Below are positions 7,358 to 16,353 of a stretch of 64,000 nt of DNA, in pieces. Within the stretch, counting starts at the first letter, position 1. Every line of letters begins with the position of its first letter. Under the pieces are notes generated by a model. The model worked only from the letters and a program-made list of their open reading frames with translations. It was not told the origin of the DNA and did no database searches. A program made the position numbers and the translations under genes. Source of the DNA: Phycisphaerales bacterium (GTDB lineage: Bacteria; Planctomycetota; Phycisphaerae; Phycisphaerales; UBA1924); contig JABWBB010000002.1 in assembly GCA_013360675.1 (NCBI GenBank), forward strand, positions 1 through 64,000, written 5' to 3'.

Positions 7358-8814
7358 TCCTCAGTCGTTCATCCCGCGTGGCATTCTCGTCGGTGTGCAT
7401 CTTCACACTCGCCGGGTGCGTGGCCGTCCGGCCCGACGAGCGCTTCGGCGACGTCCGATCCGCCGCCGTCGAACGGCTCGGGCCGGCGGCGTCGCGCGTG
7501 CACTGGCGACTGGGTGGGCTCGAAGACGCGGACGCCGACGGGTTCGTGTCCGGTCTGCTCGCACAGCCTCTCACGGCCGACGCCGCGGTGCAGGTCGCCC
7601 TGCTCAGATCGCGCGAGCTCCAAGCCGTGTACGAGGATCTCGGCGTGGCCCAGGCCGACCTCGTCCACGCGGGGCTCCTCCGCAACCCCGACCTCGCCGG
7701 CTTCTTCCGCATCCCCGACCGCGGGCCAAGCGGCGTCAACTGGAACGTGGGCCTGGACCTCTGGCTGGACGTCTTCCTCGTGCCCCTCCGCAAGCGCATC
7801 GCGGGCAACGACCTCGACGCCGCTCTGCTGCGCGTCACGGACGCGGTGCTCGACAAGGCGACACGCGTCCGCGTCGCCTGGCACCGGCTCGCCGCGGATC
7901 AGCGCGTGGTCGAGCACCAGCGCGCCCTGGCAGACTTCGCCGCGGCCGCTCGGGACATCGCGGAGCAGCAGTTCCCGCTCGGACACATCCCGGAGATCGA
8001 ACTCGCCCGGGAACGTCTTGCCGCGGAGGAGGCGGCCATCGCCCTGGACCAGGCCGAGTCGGCCGCCCGGGTCAGCCGCGAGGAGCTCGGGAGGCTCCTG
8101 GACCTGACCGACGGCCTCACGCTTTGGTCTATTGCCGCGAACGACGATCCGGTGCCGTCCGGCGATCCTGATGTCGAAGAGATGGTGACCACGGCTGTGG
8201 ATCGCCGGCTGGACCTGGCGCTCCTCGCCCGCGAGGTGGAGCAGCAGCGGCTCGGGCTGGAGCTCGATCGCAAGTGGTTCCTCGCCAAGGGGAGCGTCGG
8301 GGTCGAGACAGAACGCAGCAGTGAGGGAGTCCAGGCCACCGGTCCGCACTTCAGCGTGGAACTCCCTATCTTCCATCAGCACCAGGCGGTATACGCCCGG
8401 CGGGAGGCACTCATCCGCCAGGCGGAGGAGCGCTTGGCGTCCCGCCGAGGCGCGGCCCGTGCCGAGGTGCGCACCGCGGCCGAACGGATGACGTTGGCCC
8501 GTCGTTCACTCGCCCGCTATGAGCGCGTGATCCTCCCCGAGCGGCGGAAGGTCGGCCAGCTCGCGCTCGCCGAGCACAACGCCATGATCACGGGCTACCC
8601 CGAACTGCTCGCCGCCAAGAGCGCCGAGGCCCGCTCGGCCATCGATGCGGCGCGAGCCCAGCAGGACTATTGGACCGCCCGCGCCGAGCTTGAGCGTGCG
8701 ATGGGCGTTCGCGTCCCCGAGCGTGCGGAGTCTGTCGCCGTTCCCCCCGCCGGTGTCCCTTCCCAGCCACCTCCAACGGCGATGCCCGACATGCCGGGCA
8801 TGAAACACCCTTGA
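7354..8814 (+). CDS. TolC-family outer-membrane efflux lipoprotein
   Basis: 486 residues with a lipoprotein signal (FTLAGC, C22). The rest is the long helical repeat layout of TolC/CusC-type channels, including two Ala/Gln/Glu-rich coiled regions (about 65-240 and 300-460). The C-terminus carries a short Met/His tail (MPDMPGMKHP) that could bind copper. No RND or membrane-fusion partner gene lies in this cluster, so the inner partner is either elsewhere or absent. It overlaps the DUF1622 gene by ATGA and is followed by the multicopper oxidase. Confidence 0.8.
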   Translation: MILSRSSRVAFSSVCIFTLAGCVAVRPDERFGDVRSAAVERLGPAASRVHWRLGGLEDADADGFVSGLLAQPLTADAAVQVALLRSRELQAVYEDLGVAQADLVHAGLLRNPDLAGFFRIPDRGPSGVNWNVGLDLWLDVFLVPLRKRIAGNDLDAALLRVTDAVLDKATRVRVAWHRLAADQRVVEHQRALADFAAAARDIAEQQFPLGHIPEIELARERLAAEEAAIALDQAESAARVSREELGRLLDLTDGLTLWSIAANDDPVPSGDPDVEEMVTTAVDRRLDLALLAREVEQQRLGLELDRKWFLAKGSVGVETERSSEGVQATGPHFSVELPIFHQHQAVYARREALIRQAEERLASRRGAARAEVRTAAERMTLARRSLARYERVILPERRKVGQLALAEHNAMITGYPELLAAKSAEARSAIDAARAQQDYWTARAELERAMGVRVPERAESVAVPPAGVPSQPPPTAMPDMPGMKHP

Positions 8815-8860
8815 CCCAAGCGCACACGCCCAGCAAGCCAATCGACCGGAGTCCTCATCC

Positions 8861-10150
8861 ATGAGCCAGCCCATGACACGCCGACAAGTGCTGACCGCGA
8901 CCGCGGGAGCCTTCGCCGCCGCCCCTCTGCTTGCAGCGATGCAGCCGCAGCACGAGGGCCACGTCCCATCCAAGCCCGCGCCCCCGCCCGCAACCCCTCC
9001 CGCCTCGCCCGTCAACGGCGCTCGCGCGTACCGCCCCGTGATCGCCCTCGACACGCCGACCCTTCCCTACGAGCTCGACAACGGCGTGAAGGTCTTCAGG
9101 CTCGTGGCCGAGCCGGTCCAGCGGGAGTTCGCGCCCGGCGTGGTGGTCAACTGCTGGGGATACAACGGGCAGTCGCCCGGCCCGATGATCGAGGCTGTCG
9201 AGGGCGACCGCGTCCGCATCCTCGTGACCAACGAGCTGCCCAAGGGCATCCACACCACCGTGCACTGGCACGGCATCCTCCTCCCCAACGGCATGGACGG
9301 GGTGGGCGGGCTCACGCAGCGGCACATCCGCGAGGGCCAGACGTTCCGGTACGAGTTCACGCTCCGTCAGCACGGCACGTACATGTACCACCCGCACTTC
9401 GACGAGATGTTCCAGATGGGCCTCGGGCTCATGGGCCTGTTCGTGGTGCACCCGCGCGACCGCTCGGTGCGGCCCGTCGACCGCGACTACGCGATCCTCC
9501 TCAACGAGTGGCTCGTGCGGCCCGGCTCGGCCACACCCGACCCGACGGAGATGACCAACTTCAACCTGTTCACGTTCAACGGGCGGATGTTCCCCGGCAC
9601 CTCGCCGATGCTCGCCCGTCTCGGCGAGCGGGTCCGGATCCGCATCGGCAACCTGAGCACGACCAACGCGCACCCGATCCACCTGCACGGGTTCTCGTTC
9701 AAGGTCACCGGCACCGACGGCGGCCCCATCCCCGAGGCGGGCCAGTGGCCCGAGGTCACGGTGAACGTGCCGACCGGCTCGGCGCGAGACATCGAGTTCG
9801 TCGCCGACGCGGAGGGCGACTGGGCCTTCCACTGCCACAAGGTCCACCATCTGATGAACGGCATGGGGCACAACCTGCCGCAACTGCTCGGAGTCGATCA
9901 GGCCGGGCCCGCGGCCCGCCTCGCTCGCCGGATCCCCGGCTACATGCCCATGCCCGCGAGCATGACCGGCATGATGGAGATGGTCCGCCCGCCGAACACG
10001 ATCGGCAGCACTGTCGAAGGCCCCTTCGACGAGATCGACGCCGGCGGCATGTTCACGCTTGTCAAGGTGCGAGCCGCGTTGGAAGACGGGAAGGACCCCG
10101 GCTGGTACGCGCACCCGCCGGGCACCGTCGCCGAGCCCGTGGAGGGTTGA
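8861..10150 (+). CDS. Tat-exported multicopper oxidase
   Basis: 429 residues. The N-terminus TRRQVLTATAGAFAAAPLLA is a Tat-like signal. Two cupredoxin domains carry all copper ligands: HWHG (H135, H137), YHPH (H177, H179), HPIHLHG (H271, H274, H276), HCHKVHH (H324, C325, H326, H330), with a downstream Met near MNGMGH. C325 is the type-1 copper ligand and the flanking histidines serve the trinuclear centre. Such periplasmic enzymes (CueO/CopA type) oxidise Cu(I) to less toxic Cu(II). A two-domain length is shorter than three-domain CueO. It lies between TolC and small membrane genes of the cluster. Confidence 0.9.
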   Translation: MSQPMTRRQVLTATAGAFAAAPLLAAMQPQHEGHVPSKPAPPPATPPASPVNGARAYRPVIALDTPTLPYELDNGVKVFRLVAEPVQREFAPGVVVNCWGYNGQSPGPMIEAVEGDRVRILVTNELPKGIHTTVHWHGILLPNGMDGVGGLTQRHIREGQTFRYEFTLRQHGTYMYHPHFDEMFQMGLGLMGLFVVHPRDRSVRPVDRDYAILLNEWLVRPGSATPDPTEMTNFNLFTFNGRMFPGTSPMLARLGERVRIRIGNLSTTNAHPIHLHGFSFKVTGTDGGPIPEAGQWPEVTVNVPTGSARDIEFVADAEGDWAFHCHKVHHLMNGMGHNLPQLLGVDQAGPAARLARRIPGYMPMPASMTGMMEMVRPPNTIGSTVEGPFDEIDAGGMFTLVKVRAALEDGKDPGWYAHPPGTVAEPVEG

Positions 10151-10194
10151 GTTGCTCCCTGATCACTGTTGCCGAACCCAGAAAGGAACACACC

Positions 10195-10449
10195 ATGTGC
10201 TGCGGACCCGGACACAAACACTCGTGGCTGATGCTGCTGGGCTGCCTCGGGCCCCTGCTCCTGATCTTCGTGCTCCCGCTCGTCGGGGTGCGCGGGGGCT
10301 GGGTCATCCCGATCGCCCTGGCCGCCATGCTGGCGTGTCATCTTCTCGCCGCCACGTTTTCATGGCGCCGCGGCGGATCCGACCACGACGCTGCACGATC
10401 AACCGATCGGGTCCGGCCCGAAGGAGGGAGCAGCCATGCACATCATTGA
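10195..10449 (+). CDS. Small DUF2933-like membrane protein
   Basis: 84 residues. It starts MCCGPGHKHSWLML, with two adjacent cysteines and histidines before two hydrophobic helices (about 10-30 and 35-53), and ends with a His-rich tail. This resembles DUF2933 proteins seen next to copper genes, but the assignment rests on pattern only. The start has GAAAGGA upstream. Its 3' end overlaps the next start by 14 bases. Confidence 0.55.
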   Translation: MCCGPGHKHSWLMLLGCLGPLLLIFVLPLVGVRGGWVIPIALAAMLACHLLAATFSWRRGGSDHDAARSTDRVRPEGGSSHAHH

Positions 10450-10768
10450 TCCCCGTCGCTTGGGCTTCGCGCTGGGCGCGACGCTCGCCGTGCTCCAACT
10501 CGCCTGCGCCGTCGTCATGGCTCTCGTGCCGAGAGACGCCGCGCTGCACTTCGCCAACGCGCTCGTCCACGGCATCGACTTCGGCCCCGTCCTCACATGG
10601 GACAAGACGTGGGCGCAGACCCTCACGGGAACGTTCTGCGTCTTTGTCTTCGGATGGTTGCTCGGGGCAACGATCGCCGCGTTCTACAACCTGACCGGGC
10701 CGCGCCGACCACCGGCCACGCCTCGCGGCACCGCGCACCCGCCGGGCACCGTATCCGACAAGCCCTAA
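10436..10768 (+). CDS. DUF5676-like two-helix membrane protein
   Basis: 110 residues with two membrane helices (about 9-31 and 63-85), separated by a region containing HGIDFGPVLTW, plus a Pro-rich tail. The layout matches the DUF5676 family of small membrane proteins that often sit beside heavy-metal genes. Function is unknown. GGAGGGAGC precedes the start. It overlaps the preceding gene, so coupled translation is likely. Confidence 0.6.
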   Translation: MHIIDPRRLGFALGATLAVLQLACAVVMALVPRDAALHFANALVHGIDFGPVLTWDKTWAQTLTGTFCVFVFGWLLGATIAAFYNLTGPRRPPATPRGTAHPPGTVSDKP

Positions 10769-10819
10769 GCCCTGCCGGTGCCGCAGCGCACTCGGCATTC
10801 ACACTCGAACGTTCCCCGA

Positions 10820-10844
10820 GGCCCGGCGGGGTGTTGCCCGGGCC
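10820..10844 (+). other. GC-rich hairpin before the copper-storage gene
   Basis: GGCCCGG (10820-10826) and CCGGGCC (10838-10844) form a 7-bp stem with an 11-base loop and no T-run. It lies between the DUF5676 gene and the Csp gene and may be a weak terminator or processing site. Confidence 0.3.
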
Positions 10845-10900
10845 ACCGTTCAAACCGTCCGCCGTCGACGACCGTCGCGGAGACACAGAAGGAGTCGATC

Positions 10901-11242
10901 ATGTCCGCTCATTCCGCTTGCGCCGAAACCTGCCACCAGTGCATGGACGCATGCTTGGCCCTCATCCCGCACTGCCTGGCCCACTGCGCCAAGACCGGCC
11001 AGCCCGCCGACCCCGAGCACATCGGCACGCTGATGGACTGCGCCGAGATCTGCGCGGCGTCGCACAGCTTCCTGCACCGCAGTTCGCCGCACCACGCCGC
11101 GATCTGCGCCGCGTGCGCCACGGTGTGCGACGCCTGCGCTGCGTGCTGCGCCGAACTGGGGCTCGAGGACGCGTCGACCAAGACCTGTGCCGCCGCGTGC
11201 AAGGCGTGCGCCGACTCGTGCCGGAAGATGGCCAAGCACTGA
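10901..11242 (+). CDS. Csp-like four-helix-bundle copper-storage protein (DUF326)
   Basis: 113 residues with about 19 cysteines, spaced mostly as CxxxC or CxxC along predicted helices (CAETCHQCMDAC, CAEIC, CAACATVCDACAACC, CAAACKACADSC). This is the pattern of DUF326/Csp proteins, in which thiols line the core of a four-helix bundle and hold many Cu(I) ions. No export signal is visible, so a cytosolic Csp3-type store is likely. GAAGGAG precedes the start. A stem-loop follows the gene, and the CsoR unit lies just downstream. Confidence 0.88.
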   Translation: MSAHSACAETCHQCMDACLALIPHCLAHCAKTGQPADPEHIGTLMDCAEICAASHSFLHRSSPHHAAICAACATVCDACAACCAELGLEDASTKTCAAACKACADSCRKMAKH

Positions 11243-11250
11243 ACCCCCGC

Positions 11251-11282
11251 GCGGTCCGCCGGGCGGCAGCTCGACGGACCGC
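11251..11282 (+). terminator. Stem-loop after the Csp gene, possible terminator
   Basis: GCGGTCCG (11251-11258) and CGGACCGC (11275-11282) form a perfect 8-bp stem nine bases after the Csp stop. Only TT follows, so termination would be weak or factor-assisted. It separates the Csp gene from the CsoR promoter. Confidence 0.4.
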
Positions 11283-11347
11283 TTGCCCCGATCCCGCGTC
11301 AACCGGATCTGCCGTGTTTCCTCGGACGGGAAGCCTGCCCCGAGGGC

Positions 11348-11376
11348 TTGACGGATATACTCCGGGGGAGTATACT
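11348..11376 (+). promoter_or_regulatory. csoR promoter
   Basis: TTGACG (11348-11353) and TATACT (11371-11376) lie 17 bases apart, close to the sigma70 consensus. The start codon of csoR is at 11396, with TGGAGG at 11381-11386. The spacer and most of the -10 are occupied by the CsoR-type palindrome. Confidence 0.75.
11356..11374. promoter_or_regulatory. CsoR-type operator
   Basis: TATACTCC (11356-11363) and GGAGTATA (11367-11374) flank GGG. A short AT-edged palindrome with a G/C-rich centre is the known CsoR/RcnR operator class. It overlaps the -10 box, so bound repressor would block RNA polymerase, and Cu(I) would relieve it. Autoregulation by the adjacent csoR gene is inferred. Confidence 0.75.
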
Positions 11377-11395
11377 TTGGTGGAGGTTTTCGACC

Positions 11396-11857
11396 ATGCC
11401 TGACAAGCGCAAGCACACCCAGAACGGCCACGCCAAGCCAGCGCGCCAAGCGGCAACCCGCGAGGCCGTCGTCCGCTCGCCGTCCACGGAGGCGGCTTCC
11501 GCGTGCTGCGGCTGCGGAGTTGCGCCCAAGGGCGACGTCGGGGCGGCACGCGATGGCGTCGGCCCTGGGGCGCACGCCGTCGGCGTCGATGCGTCTCTCA
11601 AGGAGGCCAACCTGAAGCACCTCAAGCGGATCGAGGGACAGGTGCGCGGCCTGGCGGCCATGATCGACGAGGACCGGTACTGCGCCGACATCATCCAGCA
11701 GTGCGCTGCTGTGCAGGAGTCACTCCGATCGGTCTCAAAGAACCTTCTGAAGAACCACCTCACGCACTGCGCGACGCACGCGATGCACGGCGCTCCGGCC
11801 CAGCGTGAGGCCATGGTCGAGGAGCTGATCACGCTGGTGGGCAGGATCGCCCGGTAG
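11396..11857 (+). CDS. csoR: CsoR-family copper-sensing repressor
   Basis: 153 residues. A Cys-containing N-terminal extension of about 60 residues (ACCGCG) is followed by the helical CsoR/FrmR domain (LKHLKRIEGQVRGLAAMID). The Cu(I) ligands are C96, H121 and C125. Their spacing (25 and 4) is the same as C36/H61/C65 of the characterised CsoR. In that family Cu(I) binding releases DNA. The start at 11396 is chosen because the promoter and operator lie directly upstream; a longer reading would start inside the promoter. It probably controls the HMA lipoprotein, barrel, small membrane protein and CopA genes downstream. Confidence 0.9.
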   Translation: MPDKRKHTQNGHAKPARQAATREAVVRSPSTEAASACCGCGVAPKGDVGAARDGVGPGAHAVGVDASLKEANLKHLKRIEGQVRGLAAMIDEDRYCADIIQQCAAVQESLRSVSKNLLKNHLTHCATHAMHGAPAQREAMVEELITLVGRIAR

Positions 11858-11948
11858 GACGTCGGACATCGGAACTGGTTGCGGCCCCGATCGCCCGCGT
11901 TGGGCGCGGTGGTGTGCTGCGCGTCGACAGTGGACAAGGAGACAACAC

Positions 11949-12305
11949 ATGGCGAATCAAAGAAAGACTTTCGGCACGGTGCTCGGCCTGGGTATCACCG
12001 CACTCACGCTGTCGGGATGCGCGAGCGGACCCCGCACGGACGGCCCGGCGGGGCTCACCGATCCGGCCGCTGTGGTCGAGAGTCCGACGGCGACGCTGGT
12101 CGTGCACGGCATGAGCTGCCCGCTGTGCGCCAACAACGTGGACAAGCAGCTGCTTGAGGTCCCCGGTGTCTCGAGCGTCCACGTGGACATGGGCACGGGC
12201 GAGGCCAAGGTGGAGTTCCTCCCCAAGGCCCGGGTCACCAAGCAGCAACTGGCCGACGCGGTCTACAAGAGCGGCTTCACGCTGGCGGAGGTTCGCGTCC
12301 CATGA
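11949..12305 (+). CDS. HMA-domain lipoprotein
   Basis: 118 residues. A lipoprotein signal peptide (LTLSGC, C24) and short linker precede one heavy-metal-associated domain with the Cu(I) motif HGMSCPLC (C57, C60). It looks like a CopZ/Atx1-type metallochaperone moved to the membrane surface. It could capture copper outside the cytoplasm or pass it to envelope partners (inference). AAGGAG precedes the start, and its stop overlaps the next gene by four bases. Confidence 0.85.
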   Translation: MANQRKTFGTVLGLGITALTLSGCASGPRTDGPAGLTDPAAVVESPTATLVVHGMSCPLCANNVDKQLLEVPGVSSVHVDMGTGEAKVEFLPKARVTKQQLADAVYKSGFTLAEVRVP

Positions 12306-13171
12306 GCCTGCTCCTCCGTCGACCACGATCCGTTCCATTTCTCCGATGCGGGCTCGCCGCGACACTCGCGGTCGTCCTCGCGCCCGTCGCGCTGGCGCAG
12401 GAGGCGACGAACACGCCGGCCGCGACCCAGCCCTCGGTGGGCAAGTGGTACCTCCGCGAGAAGGTGCAGTACTTCAAGCTCGGCAACGACCCGTCGCCGG
12501 AGAAACGCGACATCGACAAGATCGTGGCCACCACCACGCTCGCCTATGGCATCACCCGCGACCTCTCGGCTTCGCTCGAACTCCCGCTCGTGCTCAGCTT
12601 TGAGGATCCCGTGGGAACCGCCGGGAGCAACACCGACTTCGGAGCCAACGACCTCTCGCTTTCGCTCAAGTGGCGCCCGTTCCAGTGGGATCTCAACCCC
12701 GTCGACTCGGTGCGGCTCGCCTTCTTCGGCGGCGTCGAAGCGCCGACGGGCTCGGGCGACTTCGGGAGCCACTCCTGGGATCCGTACGTGGGGGCGGTCT
12801 TCACGGCGATCCTCGGGCGCCACGGTTTCAACCAGAGCCTCTCGTACAAGTTCAACACCGGGGGCGACCGCTTCAACACCCGCGCCGGCGACGGGCCCGA
12901 CGACGCGCTCCGCTACGACACGGCCTACTTGTTCCGCCTCGACCCGGCGGAGTACACCGCGCAAACCACCGCAGCGACGTATCTCACGTTCGAACTCAAC
13001 GGCCTGTACGAGACCGGCGGCGACAACGAGATCCTCTTCGGACCTGGGCTGCTGTACGAGGCCCGGACCTTCGCGCTCGAGGCCACCGTCGGCTTCCCCA
13101 TTGTGCAGGACGTGCGAGAGCGCCCCGAGACCGACCTCGTCGTCACCCTCGGGTTCAGGATCCTGTTCTGA
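12302..13171 (+). CDS. Outer-membrane beta-barrel protein (phenol-MetA-like)
   Basis: 289 residues. A signal peptide (about 1-32, ending ALAQ) is followed by alternating beta strands, ending in a terminal aromatic (FRILF) as expected for barrel insertion. The repeated pattern of polar/hydrophobic strands (ITRDLSASLELPLVLSF, LSLSLKWRPF, GDNEILFGPGLLYE) fits the 'putative MetA-pathway of phenol degradation' transporter-like barrels. Substrate is unknown. It overlaps the HMA lipoprotein gene (ATGA) and precedes a very small Cys-rich gene. Confidence 0.7.
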   Translation: MSLLLRRPRSVPFLRCGLAATLAVVLAPVALAQEATNTPAATQPSVGKWYLREKVQYFKLGNDPSPEKRDIDKIVATTTLAYGITRDLSASLELPLVLSFEDPVGTAGSNTDFGANDLSLSLKWRPFQWDLNPVDSVRLAFFGGVEAPTGSGDFGSHSWDPYVGAVFTAILGRHGFNQSLSYKFNTGGDRFNTRAGDGPDDALRYDTAYLFRLDPAEYTAQTTAATYLTFELNGLYETGGDNEILFGPGLLYEARTFALEATVGFPIVQDVRERPETDLVVTLGFRILF

Positions 13172-13189
13172 TGACACAGAGGAGACGCC

Positions 13190-13375
13190 ATTAGCTGCAA
13201 CTGCGGATGCCACGATGACAAGCCCCCGGCTACGGGATGGCGCAGGTATGTGCCGGTGATCGTGGGCGTGGGAGTGCTCGCCGCCATCATCGCGGGGGCC
13301 TTCCTGAGGAAGGACGGCACCCAGGACCGCGGTTCGACTCTGCAAGCTCCGAAGACGACGGCCCGAACGCCGTGA
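13190..13375 (+). CDS. Small Cys-rich single-pass membrane protein with ATT start
   Basis: An open frame of 61 codons from ATT at 13190 to TGA at 13373-13375. It reads (M)[16 protein letters not shown], then a membrane helix (about 20-38, [19 protein letters not shown]), then a polar tail. GAGGAG ends five bases before the ATT. An in-frame stop lies at 13172, and no ATG, GTG or TTG falls between it and the ATT; the first GTG downstream would remove the CxCxCH motif. The motif and the gene's place between the barrel and CopA argue that it is real and binds copper. ATT starts are rare, so the start is the uncertain part. Confidence 0.6.
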   Translation: MSCNCGCHDDKPPATGWRRYVPVIVGVGVLAAIIAGAFLRKDGTQDRGSTLQAPKTTARTP

Positions 13376-13400
13376 AAGAAGTCGACACACTAGGACCACG

Positions 13401-15878
13401 ATGACAAGCCACGACCACCACGGGAATCATCACGGTCCCGAGCCCTCGCCACGGGTTGGGACCGCGGTGACCGAGCGGACCGATCTGCCCATCAAAGGCA
13501 TGACCTGTGCCTCGTGTGCGGCACGGATCGAGAAGCGCCTGGCAAAGCAGGCCGGCGTCGCGTCCGCGAGCGTGAGCTTCGCGACCAAGGTGGCGACCGT
13601 GACGTTCGACCCCGCCGCCACGGGGCCGGAGATGCTCGCCAAGGCGGTGGACGACATCGGGTACAAGGCTGTGGTACCCGAGATCCGTTCCGCGCCGGCT
13701 GCGGCGAAGCACACGGCGATGAACCCCGCCCACGGTCAGCCCGGGCACGACCACGCGGCGATGCTCGCGGCGCAGGGGCACGGCCCGCACGCCGGACACA
13801 CGATGCACGGTGGTGTGGCGAGCGAGGACCACTCGGCCCACATGAACGTCGGCGAGGCGGAGGCCCGGCGGCTGCTGATCAAGACGACCGTCGGGGCCGT
13901 GCTGTCGCTGCCGGTGCTGGTTGTCGCGATGTCGCACGGCAAGATCGACGCCTTCAACGTCCCCTGGATCAACTGGCTCCAGCTCGCGCTCACGACGCCG
14001 GTGATGTTCTGGTGCGGATGGCAGTTCTTCCGTTCCGCCTGGAAGGGCTTGCGGCACTTCAGCGCCAACATGGACACGCTCGTGGCGATGGGCACCGGCG
14101 CGGCATACCTCTATTCGCTCGCGGCGACCATCTGGCCGGGGTTCTTTGCAGGTGTGAGCGGAGCCGCGGCCCATGCCGCACACGCCGACGGCACGATGGG
14201 CGGCATGGTCATGGTCCCCGTGTACTACGAGGCCGCGGCGGTCATCATCGTCCTGATCCTGCTGGGCAAGTACTTCGAGGCCCGGGCCACGGGACGGACC
14301 AGCGCCGCGATCAAGCGTCTGATCGGATTGCAGCCCAAGACCGCACGGGTCATTCGGAACGGCTCCGAGCAGGATGTGCCGATCGAATCCGTGATCGTGG
14401 GCGACCGCGTGCTGGTGCGCCCAGGCGAGAAGATCCCCGTGGACGGGAACGTCGAGAGCGGCCAGTCCGCGGTGGATGAGTCCATGCTCACCGGCGAGAG
14501 CGTGCCCGTCGAGAAGGCCGCCGGCGACAGAGTCTTTGGCGCGACGATGAACACGACCGGCGCCCTGCGGCTGGTGGCGACCAAGGTCGGGGCCGACTCG
14601 GCCCTCCAGCAGATCGTGCGGCTTGTGCAGGAGGCGCAGGGCAGCAAGGCCCCGATCGCCCGCCTGGCCGACACGATCAGCGGCGTGTTCGTTCCCATCG
14701 TGATCGCCATCGCTATCGTGACGTTCGTGGTCTGGTGGTTCGTCTCACCGGCAGACTCGCGGCTCAGCATGGCGCTGGTCACGGCCGTCTCGGTGCTCAT
14801 CATCGCGTGCCCGTGCGCCCTGGGGCTGGCAACCCCGACTGCGATCATGGTGGGAACGGGTCGCGGCGCGGAGACGGGCATCCTCATCAAGGGCGGCGAA
14901 TCGCTGGAGACGGCGCACAAGCTCACGGCGATCATCCTCGACAAGACCGGCACCATCACGCACGGCAAGCCATCCGTGACCGACGTCGTGCCCTCCCGAA
15001 GTTCGTCCTTCGACACCACCCAGCTGCTCCGGCTCGCCGCCTCGGCCGAACGGCGCAGCGAGCACCCGCTCGCGGCTGCGATCGTGCGTGAGGCTGGCGC
15101 TCGCGGGCTCACACTTGCGGAGCCCACGGCTTTCCAGGCCGTGGTCGGACACGGTGTGGAGGCGGTGGTCGACGGCCATCGCGTGCTGGTCGGCAAAGCT
15201 GGCCTGCTCGACCAGCGCGGCGTCGCGGTGTCGCTCTCGGACGATGCCGCGAAGCTCGCGGCCCTCGGGCGGACTCCCATGTTCGTCGCGGTGGACGGGC
15301 GCGAGGCTGGCATCGTCGCCGTCGCCGACACCGTCCGCCCCGAGTCCAAGGACGCCATCGCGACGATGCACGGGCTCGGTCTGCGTGTGGTGATGATGAC
15401 GGGTGACAATCGGCGCACCGCCGAGGCCGTGGCCTCGCAGGTGGGCGTGGACCTCGTCTTCGCCGAGGTGTTGCCCCAGGACAAGGCCGACAAGGTCAAG
15501 TCGCTCCAGGCGGAGGGCCACGTGGTCGGCATGGTGGGCGACGGCATCAACGACGCGCCGGCGCTGGCGCAGGCCGACGTCGGCCTCGCCGTCGGCACGG
15601 GGACGGACGTCGCGATGGAGGCCGCCGACATCACGCTCATGCGGGGCGACCTGCGCGCCGTGCCGCAAGCGATCGCGCTGTCGCGAGCCACGATGCGAAC
15701 GATCAAGCAGAACCTCTTCTGGGCCTTCGTCTACAACATCGTGGGCATCCCCGTCGCCGCCGGGGTGCTCTATCCGCTCACCGGCTGGCTGCTCTCACCC
15801 ATCATCGCCAGCGCCGCGATGGCGTTCAGCAGCGTCAGCGTGGTACTCAACAGTCTGCGTCTGCGCAGATCTGGCTAA
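13401..15878 (+). CDS. copA: Copper-exporting P1B-type ATPase CopA
   Basis: 825 residues. Order: one N-terminal HMA domain (GMTCASC, C36/C39), a His/Met-rich linker (about 107-150), then the P1B ATPase core with eight predicted membrane helices. Signature elements are the CPC transport motif (C470-P471-C472), the phosphorylation site DKTGT (D514), TGE in SMLTGES, the HP motif SEHPLA, MTGDN and GDGINDAP. It pumps Cu(I) (or Ag(I)) out of the cytoplasm. It closes the copper cluster and lies under probable CsoR control. The first residues ([10 protein letters not shown]) are also His-rich, adding possible metal sites. Confidence 0.95.
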   Translation: MTSHDHHGNHHGPEPSPRVGTAVTERTDLPIKGMTCASCAARIEKRLAKQAGVASASVSFATKVATVTFDPAATGPEMLAKAVDDIGYKAVVPEIRSAPAAAKHTAMNPAHGQPGHDHAAMLAAQGHGPHAGHTMHGGVASEDHSAHMNVGEAEARRLLIKTTVGAVLSLPVLVVAMSHGKIDAFNVPWINWLQLALTTPVMFWCGWQFFRSAWKGLRHFSANMDTLVAMGTGAAYLYSLAATIWPGFFAGVSGAAAHAAHADGTMGGMVMVPVYYEAAAVIIVLILLGKYFEARATGRTSAAIKRLIGLQPKTARVIRNGSEQDVPIESVIVGDRVLVRPGEKIPVDGNVESGQSAVDESMLTGESVPVEKAAGDRVFGATMNTTGALRLVATKVGADSALQQIVRLVQEAQGSKAPIARLADTISGVFVPIVIAIAIVTFVVWWFVSPADSRLSMALVTAVSVLIIACPCALGLATPTAIMVGTGRGAETGILIKGGESLETAHKLTAIILDKTGTITHGKPSVTDVVPSRSSSFDTTQLLRLAASAERRSEHPLAAAIVREAGARGLTLAEPTAFQAVVGHGVEAVVDGHRVLVGKAGLLDQRGVAVSLSDDAAKLAALGRTPMFVAVDGREAGIVAVADTVRPESKDAIATMHGLGLRVVMMTGDNRRTAEAVASQVGVDLVFAEVLPQDKADKVKSLQAEGHVVGMVGDGINDAPALAQADVGLAVGTGTDVAMEAADITLMRGDLRAVPQAIALSRATMRTIKQNLFWAFVYNIVGIPVAAGVLYPLTGWLLSPIIASAAMAFSSVSVVLNSLRLRRSG

Positions 15879-16353
15879 CCGGCAAGGACTCCGTCCGAGA
15901 ATGCGGTCGCCGGCCGAATTGCCGTCGCGGCAGTAGTCTTCTGGCGCATCCCACATGGAAAGTGCGATGGCCTGCGCTCCCGCGCTTGAACTCCGCGTGA
16001 CGAGCTGCGTAACGTGACATGGATTCCTCTCCATCACGCACGGCGTGTCGGAGTCGAATCCAGACGTTGCGGCGAAGGGGCACGATGCTCCGCCAGCCGC
16101 CAGCCCGCAGTTCTCGCGGGCGTCCCGACCTCGGAGGCACGGCTTCCGGGCGAACCCCAGGCACGGCTTGGACTGGGATCCACACGAAGCAGCACAACTG
16201 AGTCATTCGTGCCGTCGCGACCTGCGTCGCTGGCTCATCGCATGCTCGCGGTGTGTTGGCGCTCCAGCGTCGCGTCGGCGATCCCCGTCCGTACAAGATG
16301 CCGCGCGGCCGCTTCGACGTGATCGATCCGGCGCCGGCGAAAGGAAACACCAT
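15879..16353. other. Intergenic left edge of the island
   Basis: 475 bases without a convincing gene. Open frames here have no ribosome site and no recognisable protein. A short GCCG/CGGC stem near 15920-15934 could weakly end copA transcription. I could not find a direct repeat shared with the right side of the recombinase (28799-29163), so the attachment site is not defined. Confidence 0.5.

Noticed and set aside
16030-16080. tRNA T-arm-like string GAGTCGAATCC
   Set aside because: No matching acceptor, D-arm or anticodon stem can be drawn around it.
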